From positions 1 through 64,000 of the forward strand of contig JADNRV010000070.1 in NCBI GenBank assembly GCA_015499995.1: DNA of 64,000 nt. The letters are read 5' to 3'. The DNA comes from Flammula alnicola (Eukaryota > Basidiomycota > Agaricomycetes > Agaricales > Strophariaceae). The notes under the pieces were generated by a model. It was not told where the DNA came from. It ran no database searches and saw nothing but the letters and a program-made list of their open reading frames with translations. Below are positions 53,602 to 64,000 of this stretch, piece by piece (the stretch's first letter is position 1; each line of letters begins with the position of its first letter). The position numbers and the translations under genes are program-made.

Positions 53602-55990
53602 CTATTGCTTCTCTACCACCCCATCCTCCCCACCCTCAGCCTCCTGCACGACCCCCACCTCATACTCCCCACACACATCCCAGCGGGAGCCCTCCGCCGC
53701 CGCCGACACGTACTTCACGAACCGCATCACCCTCTCATCTCGCAGCACCAACAACAGTCTATTGAACCCCGGCTGCACGGCGAGCAGCGTGCTGTCCTCC
53801 TCCTCGTCCTCATCATCTTCGTCCATCGGCTCACTCTCGGGCACGTCGTCGGCGTCGGCGTCGACGTCCGCGGGGGTGCTGTCGTCTTGTTGCTGCTCGC
53901 CGTCGACCCCCGCATGCTCGGGGTCGTCGTGTCCGTGCGCGGCGGCGTTGGCCTTGTCCGCGCCTGCTGCACGTTCGCCGCCGTCCAGTTTGGAGCTGGA
54001 GGCAACGGCAGACGAAGATTCGGCGCCGCTTGGCCCGTTGGCAAACGCCTTGGATTTTTTGTGGGTGCCCGCGCGATAGATCGCCGGGTCGTCTTCTTCG
54101 TTATGCGGTGCCATGTAACACTATACGAAACGCCCCCACAAACAAATCAGATTTCTCTGCATCTAACAAAAGAAAAAGAGAGAGAGATCACGTACCTCCC
54201 AACCACCCCACTCCGACGCCTGCCACCCCCTCTGGTTCCTCATATACCGATCGCCCTCATCTTCCGAATCGGGGCCCTCGCGCGCAGGCGGTGTCAAGCC
54301 CAGCACCACATCCAACCTCGCCTCCTTCTCCTCACTCGTCGCCAGCGTATAATCCAAGCCGGGCCTAAACCGCCTCGCCTCCACCGCATACCGCAGCGGC
54401 ATCAGCCGCGACACAATCGCCAGCCACGCGCGGAACGCCGGGCTCGCGAAGAGCTCGTCCTGCAGGCTGCGCATGATCTGGTCCGTGGACGACGCGCTCC
54501 GCGGCATCACCGCCGCCGCCGGGCGCCCCTCCTCCCTAGGCTTGAGGACGCAGTAGCGCCACTTGTGCGGGGGCCCGCGGACGGCCCAGCTGCCTGTGGT
54601 GCCGCAGGTGTGCGCGGGGACGCAGCCGGCGCGGTCCTCGCCGAGCCCGTCTTTGGTGTCGAGCGCGCGCAGGCGGGGCTCGAGGGATTCGGCGAGGGGC
54701 GTGTTGAGGAAGGCGTGCAGCTCGAGCGAGGACTCCTCGACGAAGCGCGTCGAGAGCGCTTGCATGGTGCGCGGCTGGAGGTAGACGGGGTTGAGGAACT
54801 CGCTGAGGAAGGCGACGTGGTCCTCTGAGAGCGTCACGTCGGGCAGCACTTCGGGGTCCACGCCGGTGTACGGTTTGAACACGGTCGACGTCGATGTCTG
54901 GGCAAGCGGAGGGACGTAGTTAACATAAGAAACGGGGCGGGGAGAAGGAAAGAGGCCGAACGCACCAGTTGCTCACGCGAGCTTTTCACTTCGACTGGTG
55001 GTTCGGGGACGTAGCCTTCCTCGCCTTCCTGAGCGGCATGGAACCAGCCACTGACGCTCAGCCTCTCTCGGCCGTCCTCGCCCTTCCCGCCCACGACGAC
55101 TTCTTCGACCGAATGGAACGACTTTCCTGGCTGGACCTCGAAGAATATAAACTGGTTCCAGCTCGGCGGGATGCTCTTCGCAGGAACTGCCTCGGGCTCG
55201 GGCTGGCCGTCTTCATTCATGCGGACGGGGTACAGCTCGAGCGCACCGCCCCAGTCTTTGCTCCACAGCGTGTAGTTGGGGAGGGGCATGTAGAGGATGT
55301 AGGAGACGCGCCGGCTGCCGATGACGTCGTCGTGGTTGAGGAGGTGGCAGCCGCGGGTGTATGAGTTCACAGACATGTCTTGCTTCTTCCCGGAGAGGGG
55401 ACCGCAGCCCGTCACTGAGCGCAGGAAGTTGCGGAACTGTGGCGAGTAGAGGGCGTCTCGGAGGGAGAGCAGGCCAGGCAGGCGGGCGATTTGGGAGGGG
55501 GTGAGGAAGTTGAGGGAGGCTAGGTCACCTGTTTGGTTGACCTGCAAGAACGAACGAGAAATTGTTTAACATTCAACGATATACATGGGGTTCGACAGTG
55601 TCTGACGCGGACGATGAAAATAAGTACCTTGTAGATGTCCGTCTCTTTCTCTGTAAATCTGAGTTCACTCAAGCACTCATCCTTGACCTTCTTGAGCAAG
55701 TCATCCTGGAAAAGCTTCTCGACGATGGCGTATTTGAAAGGGGTGCCTTTGACATAATCATCGTTCAGGCGGGCGATATTATTGTGATCAAAGAGGTCAT
55801 TCGCAAAGTTGGGGGTCGGATCGGGGATTATGATTAGAGATTCGGTGCTAATGTCGGTCGGTGGTGTCGGGTAGTGGGGCGAACCATCTTCTGACGACAA
55901 GGTAGGCGAGATGTGAGATGTTTTGAGTCGCTTGACCAAGGGCGAAGGGGAGCCGTCTGGAGAACGAGACCTGTCGTGTGTTCGTGCCAT
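53602..55990 (-). CDS. Prolyl 3,4-dihydroxylase, Tpa1/Ofd1 (OGFOD1) family
   Basis: Four exons: 55990-55628, 55541-54966, 54897-54196, 54120-53602; 719 aa. Introns of 86, 68, 75 nt (GTACTT, GTGCGT, GTACGT donors). Residues 1-60 are disordered. The N-terminal 2-oxoglutarate/Fe(II) oxygenase domain (about 85-290) carries the iron ligands H191 and D193 in HLLNHDDVIG, a distal His in SFHSVEEV (about 264) and a 2OG-binding Arg in RERLSVSGW (about 281). The second, degenerate oxygenase-like domain (about 315-540) has YLQPRTMQ and WRYCVLKP. A long acidic Asp/Glu insert (about 590-640) precedes the end. In yeasts this family hydroxylates ribosomal protein uS12 or acts in oxygen/sterol control through Sre1; the substrate here is inferred from homology. 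The acidic insert makes it longer than yeast Tpa1 (about 640 aa). Apparently intact. Confidence 0.85.
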
Positions 55991-57216
55991 GGTGGATTTA
56001 ATTAAAGTTGATTATGAGAAGTTATAAGAGCAAGGCAACGATAAAGAAGAGGAACAGAATTGGAGAAGGGGTGATTCACGGAAAGAACACCCAGTGGCAG
56101 GCGTTGGGACGGGGTGGAGATGGGGTGAGCCCGGGCGCAGAGCTTTTGTTTTGAGTCGAAAATAAAAAAGAAAAGCCTGTGAAAAAGCGACGCGACAGCA
56201 AGGGTCGCGTGCGTTCTGTCCCAAGGAAGGGGGATGTTCAGAGATAGCCAAAAAGACGAAGAGCCCTGAGAAAGAGGACCGGAGAGCGTAAGTAGGCCAT
56301 TTTATACGTCCGCAAAATATCACTGATCGAGACCGCGTTCGGAAATGGGCGAGACTCTTCTGGGCAACTTTCGATCCCAGCGGCGACTATCTCCTCTTCA
56401 TACACCCCCCAGTGTGAACCCTCCCCTCAGTCCTTGCACAATTATAACATATTAATCTCCCACTTTGGCTTCACCCAAACCACATATGGAAACCCTGGCG
56501 GTTAAGCTCATTACAAGCCCAATTCGTCATGTTGGTCAGAAAACTCATAATCCACACTCCACTTTCCAAGGATTCTCAAACCCTAAATCCGACCATTCAG
56601 ATTTAAACCCAAGATCCGGAAGCCGGAGACAAAAAAACAGTATACCTTCCTGATCAGGTATACTTGTATTTTTATCCGTCTTCCAATAGTGGGTTCAAAA
56701 AGTAATTGTGACATGGCTCCTCCACGGTAGTAGGTACCCTAAAATCCATGCAAACCGGGACCCTGGTGCAACCGTTAGACATCATGCCAGTGGGACGTCC
56801 GGCCACAGAGCCCGGCGATGCAAGGTCTCTGAATACATGTAGACGCTGGCTAGACACGTGCTGTGTTGGACGAGACCGCGTCGGTCTTTACGTTTTTCCC
56901 TGTTTTGACCCCCAACCAGATCACAGATGCCTGGTTGGCGGAGGCCTTGGCGATCATCTCCAGATTCCTCCTCCTAAGTACTCTATGGACGGCTGTTGAC
57001 TGGCAAACAAATTTTCTGCAAGAATGTACGACTTTCTAGAAACAGGGGAACTCATCGCAATTGATTCACGCGCCTTTTTCATGTGTCTTTGAGTACTCGA
57101 GTTCGTTCTGGAACGAGGCCTACGTATACACACGGCATTTGGCAGCGCCGCATCATGATTAAAGGAGACGTCGATTATCTGGAATCCCAAAGCGACCTTT
57201 GAATCCCTGACATCTC
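55991..57216. other. Upstream of hydroxylase gene, gene-poor
   Basis: 5' flank of the minus-strand hydroxylase gene (promoter expected within 56000-56330). No gene or repeat recognised beyond. Confidence 0.5.
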
Positions 57217-57446
57217 GCTTTTTAACACCAGTAAAGTCACCTGCGCCCGCCCAAGCCTACTAGCCTCCGACGCGATATCCAGCTGTCCACGTCTATGCAT
57301 TCATCGAAGGACGCCGCACCTCCCTAGATTTTGCTCATGTCGCTTTTAACACCAGTAAAGTCACCTGCGCCCAAGCCTACTAGCCTCCGATGCGACATCC
57401 AGCTGTCCAACGTCCATGTATTCATCGAAGGACACCACACCTCCCG
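57217..57446 (+). repeat. Tandem duplication, ~120-bp unit
   Basis: Two copies of TTTAACACCAGTAAAGTCAC...GCCTACTAGCCTCCGA...CATTCATCGAAGGAC, the second starting near 57343, with a few substitutions and a 4-bp deletion. Confidence 0.8.
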
Positions 57447-57675
57447 AGATCCTGATCCCCAGATATATACCACTCATCTGCATGATACATATCACAGCAT
57501 ATCACACCTTGTAAGCTTACATACTGTGTAAAGTACTCCGGTCTTCATTCATATCCTCATACATATGTACACCGAAAGACGAAACGTTACTAAACCTGTA
57601 CATAAGAACAGTGGCGCTGGGGTGGTCTCGACCCCTCCACAGAACCTCGGGGACCCGGAACGAGCCATCGGCATG

Positions 57676-58142
57676 CGTTGCAAGTTACATACCCTACCCG
57701 CTGCCGACGGTGATGGTCGTTTCCCCCACAGCCGAGTCGACGGGCATATGTACAGTAATAAATCACTACATAATAAATCGCGAATGCCCAATGATCTACG
57801 CGCGCTTGCGCAGCAACATCCAATCCCTATCCGAAGAAATCGCCGGCCTCAAGCTGCAGGGATACATACCTGCCTATCAATGCGTGACGCCGAGTCGCAA
57901 GCCCTGGCATGCACTATGGCTGACCAGGAGCTTGAAACTCTCTTCATTACCGTGCCCCACGACGAATAATCCTTTGACCCCCAATACGTTGCAAGTTACC
58001 TGCCCGCTGCCGGCGGTGATGGTCGTTTCCCCCACAGCCGCGCGACGGGCATCATAATAAATCGCGAATACCCAATGACCTACGCGCGCTTGCAGCTGCA
58101 GCGATACGCACCTGCGTGACGTCGGGTCGCAAGCCCTGGCAC
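57676..58142 (+). repeat. Diverged tandem duplication
   Basis: Two copies (about 57676-57913 and 57987-58142) share CGTTGCAAGTTAC, GGTGATGGTCGTTTCCCCCA, AATAAATCGCGAAT and GTCGCAAGCCCTGGCA. The second copy is shorter. No coding function was recognised. Confidence 0.7.
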
Positions 58143-61100
58143 GTACTTGCTGTACTATACCTCCACGATGCGGCGCGATGACTGAAATCTTAATGTTATT
58201 TGCTAGCTTCCGTCAAGCCGTGGGGCGTGGACTTCACATGGTGTGCGCTGTGAAGGCAGGGTTTGGCACCGCACGGTGCATGGTTATTGTAATATTACTG
58301 CAGCGTGTCCAGGGCACGCTTTCGGAAGGGTGTACCGGCGGACCGACGGCCTGGAATGGCGTTTGAACACATATGTAGAGAATATACACCGCGCTGTTCA
58401 ACGTCTGCCTTCAAGGGGTATACAGCAAGGCCTATAAAATGATACGCACGCCTTCCTGTCACACCGTAGAAATGAAAGACTCCAAGGGCTATCTCCAAGC
58501 CCGCCGGCACACGAGACGCTCTCGAGCACGAGGGGTGGGCCTAGCCCAACTACATGCTCACTAGTCAGTCACATCGATTCTCAAGCAGCCAGTAGTAAGT
58601 ACTTCGAACAAAGCGTGAGTCAGCACTACTATGTACACCCTCCAAAACACCCATGTGGATACGTATTCCTGATCTGCACCGGTACGAGTATGGCAAGTAA
58701 GCCTTAAGGTGTGTGCAAATTTACATGGCATCCAGAGCGGTCGAGACGACTCTTCGAGCCCAACGCGCGAACGAGTCTGCCAACCAAGGGCTTGGGGTGC
58801 AGCCTGCACATATAGCCGGATTGGCTCTGTACTTAACTTACTAGTAATACTACATACCAATTCGATGTCGATAATCGGCCAGCCTTCGAAACCGCGCACG
58901 AGAAGCTGTATATATAGATAAGCATGCAATATATATATACCATAAATGTGAAGTTGAGGTAAAGCGCATCTGAATCGAGGTAACGGTATGTATAGCACAG
59001 CACCCCCGCGTTTGTCGTGGTTTTTCGTGGCCGAAAGCTAAAACGAAGGGGGGCGTGGGCAGTGACAGGCGATTTATGCGCCTTCAGAACAGCATGTACC
59101 GGTCTGTTAACGATATCTTGGTTCGCTTTGTTTCTCATAGCTATGTCATGTAAACGCCGGACTGAATTAGAAGATATATCCATGAGAGATTAGTATTAAT
59201 GGGTGACTTTCCGTAAGGCCAACTGGAATTTCTACTTAACCTATTCCAACTCTAGAAAGGGTCCTGGCCGAAATGCCGTGACATAGCGGCTTGATGGCGG
59301 CTGGTTTCTAAACTTCTAAATTCTGGGTGGCCCGCCAAATGTTGAAAGATCTTGAAACCACCGAGTGACAACCCTTTTTTTATTCTCCGATTTAGATTTG
59401 GTTGTGGAACTTGAATTGTCGGCTTATGGAAAGTAGTCAACCCAATATTGCCGCTCAACAATAACAAGTTCCCAAGTTATTGATACATGGAAAATAGGCG
59501 TTCCAAATCTTTCCAAATCTCTCTTAAGGCGGCTTTAACGAACAAACTCAGACACGGAGGCACTAGTTGTATACATATAACTATGTGTTCTGAGCAGGTA
59601 TGTACGTACGGCGATCTCTTCGTCTGGATTTCGACCCCAATTTATATCTGGTAGGAGGAAATTCAAGCGATTCGACGAATTCAAAGATTGTATCTTCACG
59701 CACACGTGGACTACAACACACCATCTCTTCATCTTCTGAGGGCTTCTTATCTTCTTGCTATGTATAATGTAAGTAGTAGTATCGGAGGCAGACGCCTGAC
59801 ATGAGCAAAGGAATTCCGGAAGAGGAATCCATCAAAAAGCCCAGTGACTGATCTGCGCAATTTCCTATTTTAGTAATCTCATCAGCCCAGCGCCCACTGG
59901 TCCTTTCCCTTCGAGTTCCCAAAGTGGACCAGGAATCGAGACAGCTGTTCACGGCGCTTTTACACTGGGCGCTGGGTGAGCTGGAGTCCTAGCGCAGACA
60001 AGGAAGGGGTTTACGAGGAACTCAACGACCGATTTCAGGCATGTCATGTCGTCGTTCAAGGCGAGATAATTCAAGTTGCCACCACCACCATTGGCGCTCG
60101 CTAGATATATGCTGACTAAGTGCGAATACTGCATATGGACCGACCTTTCAAGGCAGAACTCAGGGACTTAAAATGGTTGGGCCTCGACCCTCTGTGACCC
60201 TCGTGTTTGTTCTTTTTCCGACCAACCGCATCCCTTGGTGCAGCCGACCGAGTCACCTAATCCCCGGGTCCCACACCGTTTGTTGGGCTCTTTTTGGACA
60301 GTGTGGATTGCGTGCTAGTTTTACGCTCTGGTTTGCCGCGCTGGAATCAAGAGGAGAGTCTGAAATATGGCACGGACCAAAAAAAAACAATGCTTCGTGG
60401 CGGACGAAGAAAGAAACGGCTTGGTAAGCAGGAACACAGACGACAGGTGTGTTTCTTGCAGTGGCATTTGTCTTGACAATAATGACAAAACTGACCCACG
60501 TTCGCCTGCCTCTGTTGATGTCATGGGTAAGTACTGTCCTGTTGATTCTTCTGAATAAGGACGTCTATCTTGAGATCAGATATGAATTGTCATATGCCTC
60601 GCTGGACCGAATACAAGGTTGAGAAATCCTAGGATTTTTCATTTCTCAAATCTTGTTTACGAATAGTCTGCCATATATGGGGCCGCTGCCGAAGGGTCAC
60701 GCAGCTCCCCACGCAGTTGTTTGCATCGGGGAGAAGGCAATACCTGTACACTTCACGAAGAGCGTCTACGTTCGCCAAAAGGATGGCTACCTAAACACCA
60801 ATATTTCTAGCCAATGAGAGGGTCCCCTGCAATGTTATTCTCCGAGTTTCTGAGTGGGGCTCTCTCACTAGCCACCTTGGTCCTGTGGCGAAAAGAAATC
60901 CAGTTCACAGGCTGTCACGACCGCTCAAAATGTTCTGGCATTCGCTGGATCAAGTGGTATAGATCTGGCAACGCCACATCTGAGAACGAGTAACTGTGTG
61001 CTGATGCTCTCTTATCGTTTCATCTGGGCCATGGGGTTTCGATTAGCTCCACCTTCGGCGAAACGCTCAGCATGATAATAGATCAAAGGTGTCGATGAAT

Positions 61101-62600
61101 ATCCTGAGATTTCTTTTTATCTTGCCATCCCTCGCCAGACTCGGCCGCTATGACATTGGGGCCGAAAACAAAGAATGGTTCAGCCTACGTCACTTCCTAA
61201 TCTGAGAGTTGTGATCAATAGATATGCAGCTTGCTAAACGCCCGCATTTCGCGTCCGTCGACAAAGGTTAAGGGGGAATACTTACTACTCTCTGGGATGA
61301 ACTTGGGAGCCGCGTTTATGATTTATTACCAAAAGGGATCAATTCACACCCTTTGAAATCCTATTTCGGACAAACCAAGGACAAACAACATCCTTCGTCT
61401 AGTCAGGTCTAGTCCCTTCTAGCCGCCCTCGGGTGAACGAATCAAATGGAAATCCTAGCTACTTAAGCACCTGTTTCGCTGTGCAAACAAGGAACTACGC
61501 ATTGGATTCCGAATGGAGCGTTTCAAGCAGTCAGTTTCAACCCCACGAGACCCAACCCCGACCAATTGAAGTTCTGGAGCCTATAGTTCCGGATTCAAAA
61601 AGTTCAAGGCTTATGTATCCAACGAACTTGCCGTCGCTTTGGGAATCGACGGATTTCAAAAATTGTCAAATTACCCATAATCCGAAGACCACCTGTTGGT
61701 TTCCCAGTCAGTTGACATCTCGCCCGCGGGAAGGGAAACTTGAAGATCTACATAGAAACTCCTTTGTCCTTGCGCAACAATCTTGTGAAATGGGCTGACT
61801 CGCCCCTCTCACCCCCAAGCTTGGCTTTAGCCCATTAGGAAACTCACGATGTTGCCTGCACCATACTTTTGCAGTTGTTGGCCGCCTACGTGCGCGAGTA
61901 TCCTTTTAATCCTCCACCCCGAGTTTTCGAGGAAACCCCTTTCTTCACGTCATTGACGGACCTGACTTCGTGCAATCCATATACCTTTGGATTTAATTTA
62001 CTGTGCCCTCGGATAAGAACATGCTTAGATTATTCGAATTCATGACTATGGCCAAGTACCAACAGAACTTCGAAATGACTCATCCAATCCCCTTCCTTCT
62101 GTATTTCAGGGATATTGGGCGCCGACTACATACCTTTTGTGAGGCCGCTAAATGTTCAACCATCTCCCTGGATACAGTAGCGTCCCCGACATGTCCCGCC
62201 AGTGTTGCTGGTTCGCGCGAGAAGCAACCGCTACATATATGTATTATAAACGGCACTAAATAGACGTAAAACGCATATGATACAAGTGGGATTTCAAAAA
62301 TATTGTTCTCATGGTTTCGCTTGATCGCTTGAGCTTCGCGCCAATTTTTTTTAGATCTAGATCCTCCAGAATATCTTAAGCATTCTCGACCAGTTTCTAT
62401 ATACATTCAGAGCGTTCTGGACCGAGATAAGCAGAGGATCAGCGAACGACATTCTGCGTGGCACGTTTTGCTTCATGCGGATTACTAAAACTCAACGTTC
62501 AACGGTCAATATTTCAATCTTGGAGGGACAGATTTTATTGCCCATCTTTTAACTCACCGAGTTCTTACTCATTATTCTAACATACACGCTAGGTGAATCT
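58143..62600. other. Long gene-poor stretch
   Basis: Short frames only. A small basic frame at 60367 (MARTKKKQCFVADEERNG) could be a first exon, as a GTAAGC donor follows, but nothing coherent continues. No repeats recognised. Confidence 0.4.
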
Positions 62601-62609
62601 CCCATTTAA

Positions 62610-63245
62610 GGATAAAACTATTCAGAAACCCCCTTTCTGCGAGAAACCCCGGGTTTCTACACTTTAAGCGAGAAACCCCATAAAGTCATTGTTTACATAC
62701 AAATGAGCTTGCTTGTTGCCGACCAATGCCGAGGGTGACCTTGCCGTGTGATGCCGAACATGTCTTATGAGAGGCATTTCTGAGACTGCCTCTCCTTCAA
62801 GTTCCCGTCGTCGATTTCAACCACCACTTGGCCTTTCTTTTATCCTCATTAGATTAGTATAAATTCTTATGGTACACCTTTGTTATATCTGTTGGGATCC
62901 TTTCTAATTCTCTCTTTCAGTACTTATATTTATCTGAATTCAATCTGCAGATGCATCATCTGAATGTTTTTGCCGACTAAGAAGGTGTTGAGGCCTCCAA
63001 TGGTCCCCTGAGCGCTGTCGCCATCTATCAGTGAAGACAGAAAACCACCTCTGCACCAGCCATTCCGCTCTTATGCATCTTCCGATGCGTTTTGCCACAA
63101 AGTCACGTGTGGCGAAAGTCGGGTACAACGCTTCGGAGTTTAAATCTCGGCATTTCTGCCGACGTTGTTTGTTCTCCCAGAAACGGGGTTTCTATATAAG
63201 CATTGGGGTTTCTCGCAGAAAGGGGGTTTCTGAATAGTTTTATCC
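62610..63245. mobile_element. MITE, 636 bp, perfect 41-bp TIRs
   Basis: Ends GGATAAAACTATTCAGAAAC... at 62610-62650 and the perfect inverse at 63205-63245. The 9-bp duplication CCCATTTAA flanks it exactly (62601-62609, 63246-63254). Subterminal copies of AGAAACCCC / GGGGTTTCT continue inward on both sides. There is no coding capacity. A 9-bp TSD points to a MULE-type transposase supplied in trans. Perfect TIRs and TSD suggest recent insertion. Confidence 0.85.
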
Positions 63246-63254
63246 CCCATTTAA

Positions 63255-64000
63255 CGCTGGTCACGGATCCATTTTGGGTTTGGGGCTTGGGTTTCGAAGA
63301 CAAGGCTAGACTTGATCCCCCCAAATGCCGTCAGCACCCCATGGCACTAATGCTCGTCAATAAGTCATAATAATAGTCGTCCTTACTTGGACATTTCGGC
63401 GAGCACATTCTGATTCCTTTCACCCCCAGTCGAGAGTCGAGACAGCGAGGCCTAGTAATGATGTTCTGACTCGAAGGGGTCTGCCATTAATAAGTTTTTG
63501 AGTAGTTGTACTCGTGGAAGACAAGTAATGAAACCGAGTATGCGATTCGCTCGGTGTTTTGGGTTTAACGAACCAACGAGGTTGAAGGCCACCTATCACT
63601 GACTGTGGCCAACAACTGCCAAATATCGCCTCGAGGACTGTGATTGGACCGGCAGCTGTTCAGAGCCTAGAACAAGCCTCGGCTTCCACATTTAGAAAAG
63701 GCGCCCATCACTCTCCAGAGTCAAAGTCATTCATGATGCCCCGCCTACTCTCGTACATCCAAGTGTACGACACGATATACATAATATATAAAGTTCATGA
63801 TTCGTGGTAATAATGCGAAAGTGTAACATAACCGTGGTAGGAGCCTGGTGACCTTTCGAAACATCTAGAAAGTAATTTTGCGACCCTCACTGGGAACGAT
63901 AGCAACAGACTCGCGTTTGGCGAGTGCGAGAGCTGCTCCTGGTTTCGGTCGCGATTTGGGACCCTTGTGTCTTGTTCCCTCTGTGCCATCGACTTTCCAC
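63255..64000. other. Window end, no gene seen
   Basis: No convincing coding region or repeat was found up to the end of the window. Confidence 0.5.

Noticed and set aside
53605..54828. Long plus-strand frame of about 400 codons
   Set aside because: It is antisense to the last two exons of the Tpa1/Ofd1 gene; GC-rich codon use opens the opposite strand.

Overview
The window is nuclear DNA of a filamentous basidiomycete, most likely a mushroom-forming Agaricomycete. The evidence is short GT..AG introns (mostly 50-75 nt) with CTRAC-like branch points, families typical of that class (F-box-like protein, DUF6534-type and other multi-span membrane proteins, a CDH-type cytochrome domain, a Tpa1/Ofd1 prolyl hydroxylase), and large nested LTR retrotransposons. 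No bacterial features, CRISPR arrays, rRNA or tRNA genes were recognised.

Left part (1-21.8 kb): a partial two-exon gene of unknown function lies at about 882-1456. It is followed by a three-level nest of LTR elements, each bounded by its own target-site duplication. The outermost is a small non-autonomous element (1729-21814; 156/166-bp LTRs; TSD GCGT) coding for an acidic, Tyr/Pro-rich protein with a basic tail. Inside its ORF sits a gag-only copia-like element of the TR-GAG type (2962-21303; 144-bp LTRs; TSD ACACC). Inside that gag sits a 16.8-kb Ty3/gypsy element (3520-20365; LTRs of 1363 and 1494 bp; TSD CCGA).

The Ty3/gypsy element is the most unusual object here. Gag, zinc knuckle, protease, RT, RNase H and integrase are recognisable. 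Protease and RT are separated by about 7 kb, including a GC-richer 4.9-kb block with a 1300-codon ORF. That block carries five periodic intron-like segments (63, 60, 60, 60, 57 nt). Each has GTRNGN-like donors, a branch-point match and a CAG acceptor, and each is a multiple of three and open, so spliced and unspliced RNAs would both stay in frame. Three diverged copies of an unrecognised domain follow. A further 326-aa ORF of unknown function lies after integrase.

Middle part (21.8-39.5 kb): a three-exon, four-span membrane protein on the minus strand (23034-24370); long stretches with no convincing genes; a small two-exon minus-strand gene or gene remnant (29983-30445); a secreted CDH-type cytochrome-domain protein (33214-34085); and a six-exon, seven-span membrane protein on minus (34708-36014).

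Transposon-disrupted duplicate (39.3-47.9 kb): a second copy of the cytochrome gene is broken by an ~8-kb DNA element (39509-47492) with matching terminal inverted repeats and an imperfect 9-bp TSD. It resembles a Mutator-like (MULE) carrier element. It contains an inner foldback with ~1.45-kb inverted arms around a GC-rich core full of hairpins, and no transposase was seen.

Right part (47.9-64 kb): a DUF6534-like membrane protein gene (48631-50434), an F-box-like gene on minus (50792-52402), the four-exon Tpa1/Ofd1-type prolyl hydroxylase on minus (53602-55990), then gene-poor DNA with tandem duplications and a well-formed 636-bp MITE (62610-63245) with perfect 41-bp TIRs and a perfect 9-bp TSD.
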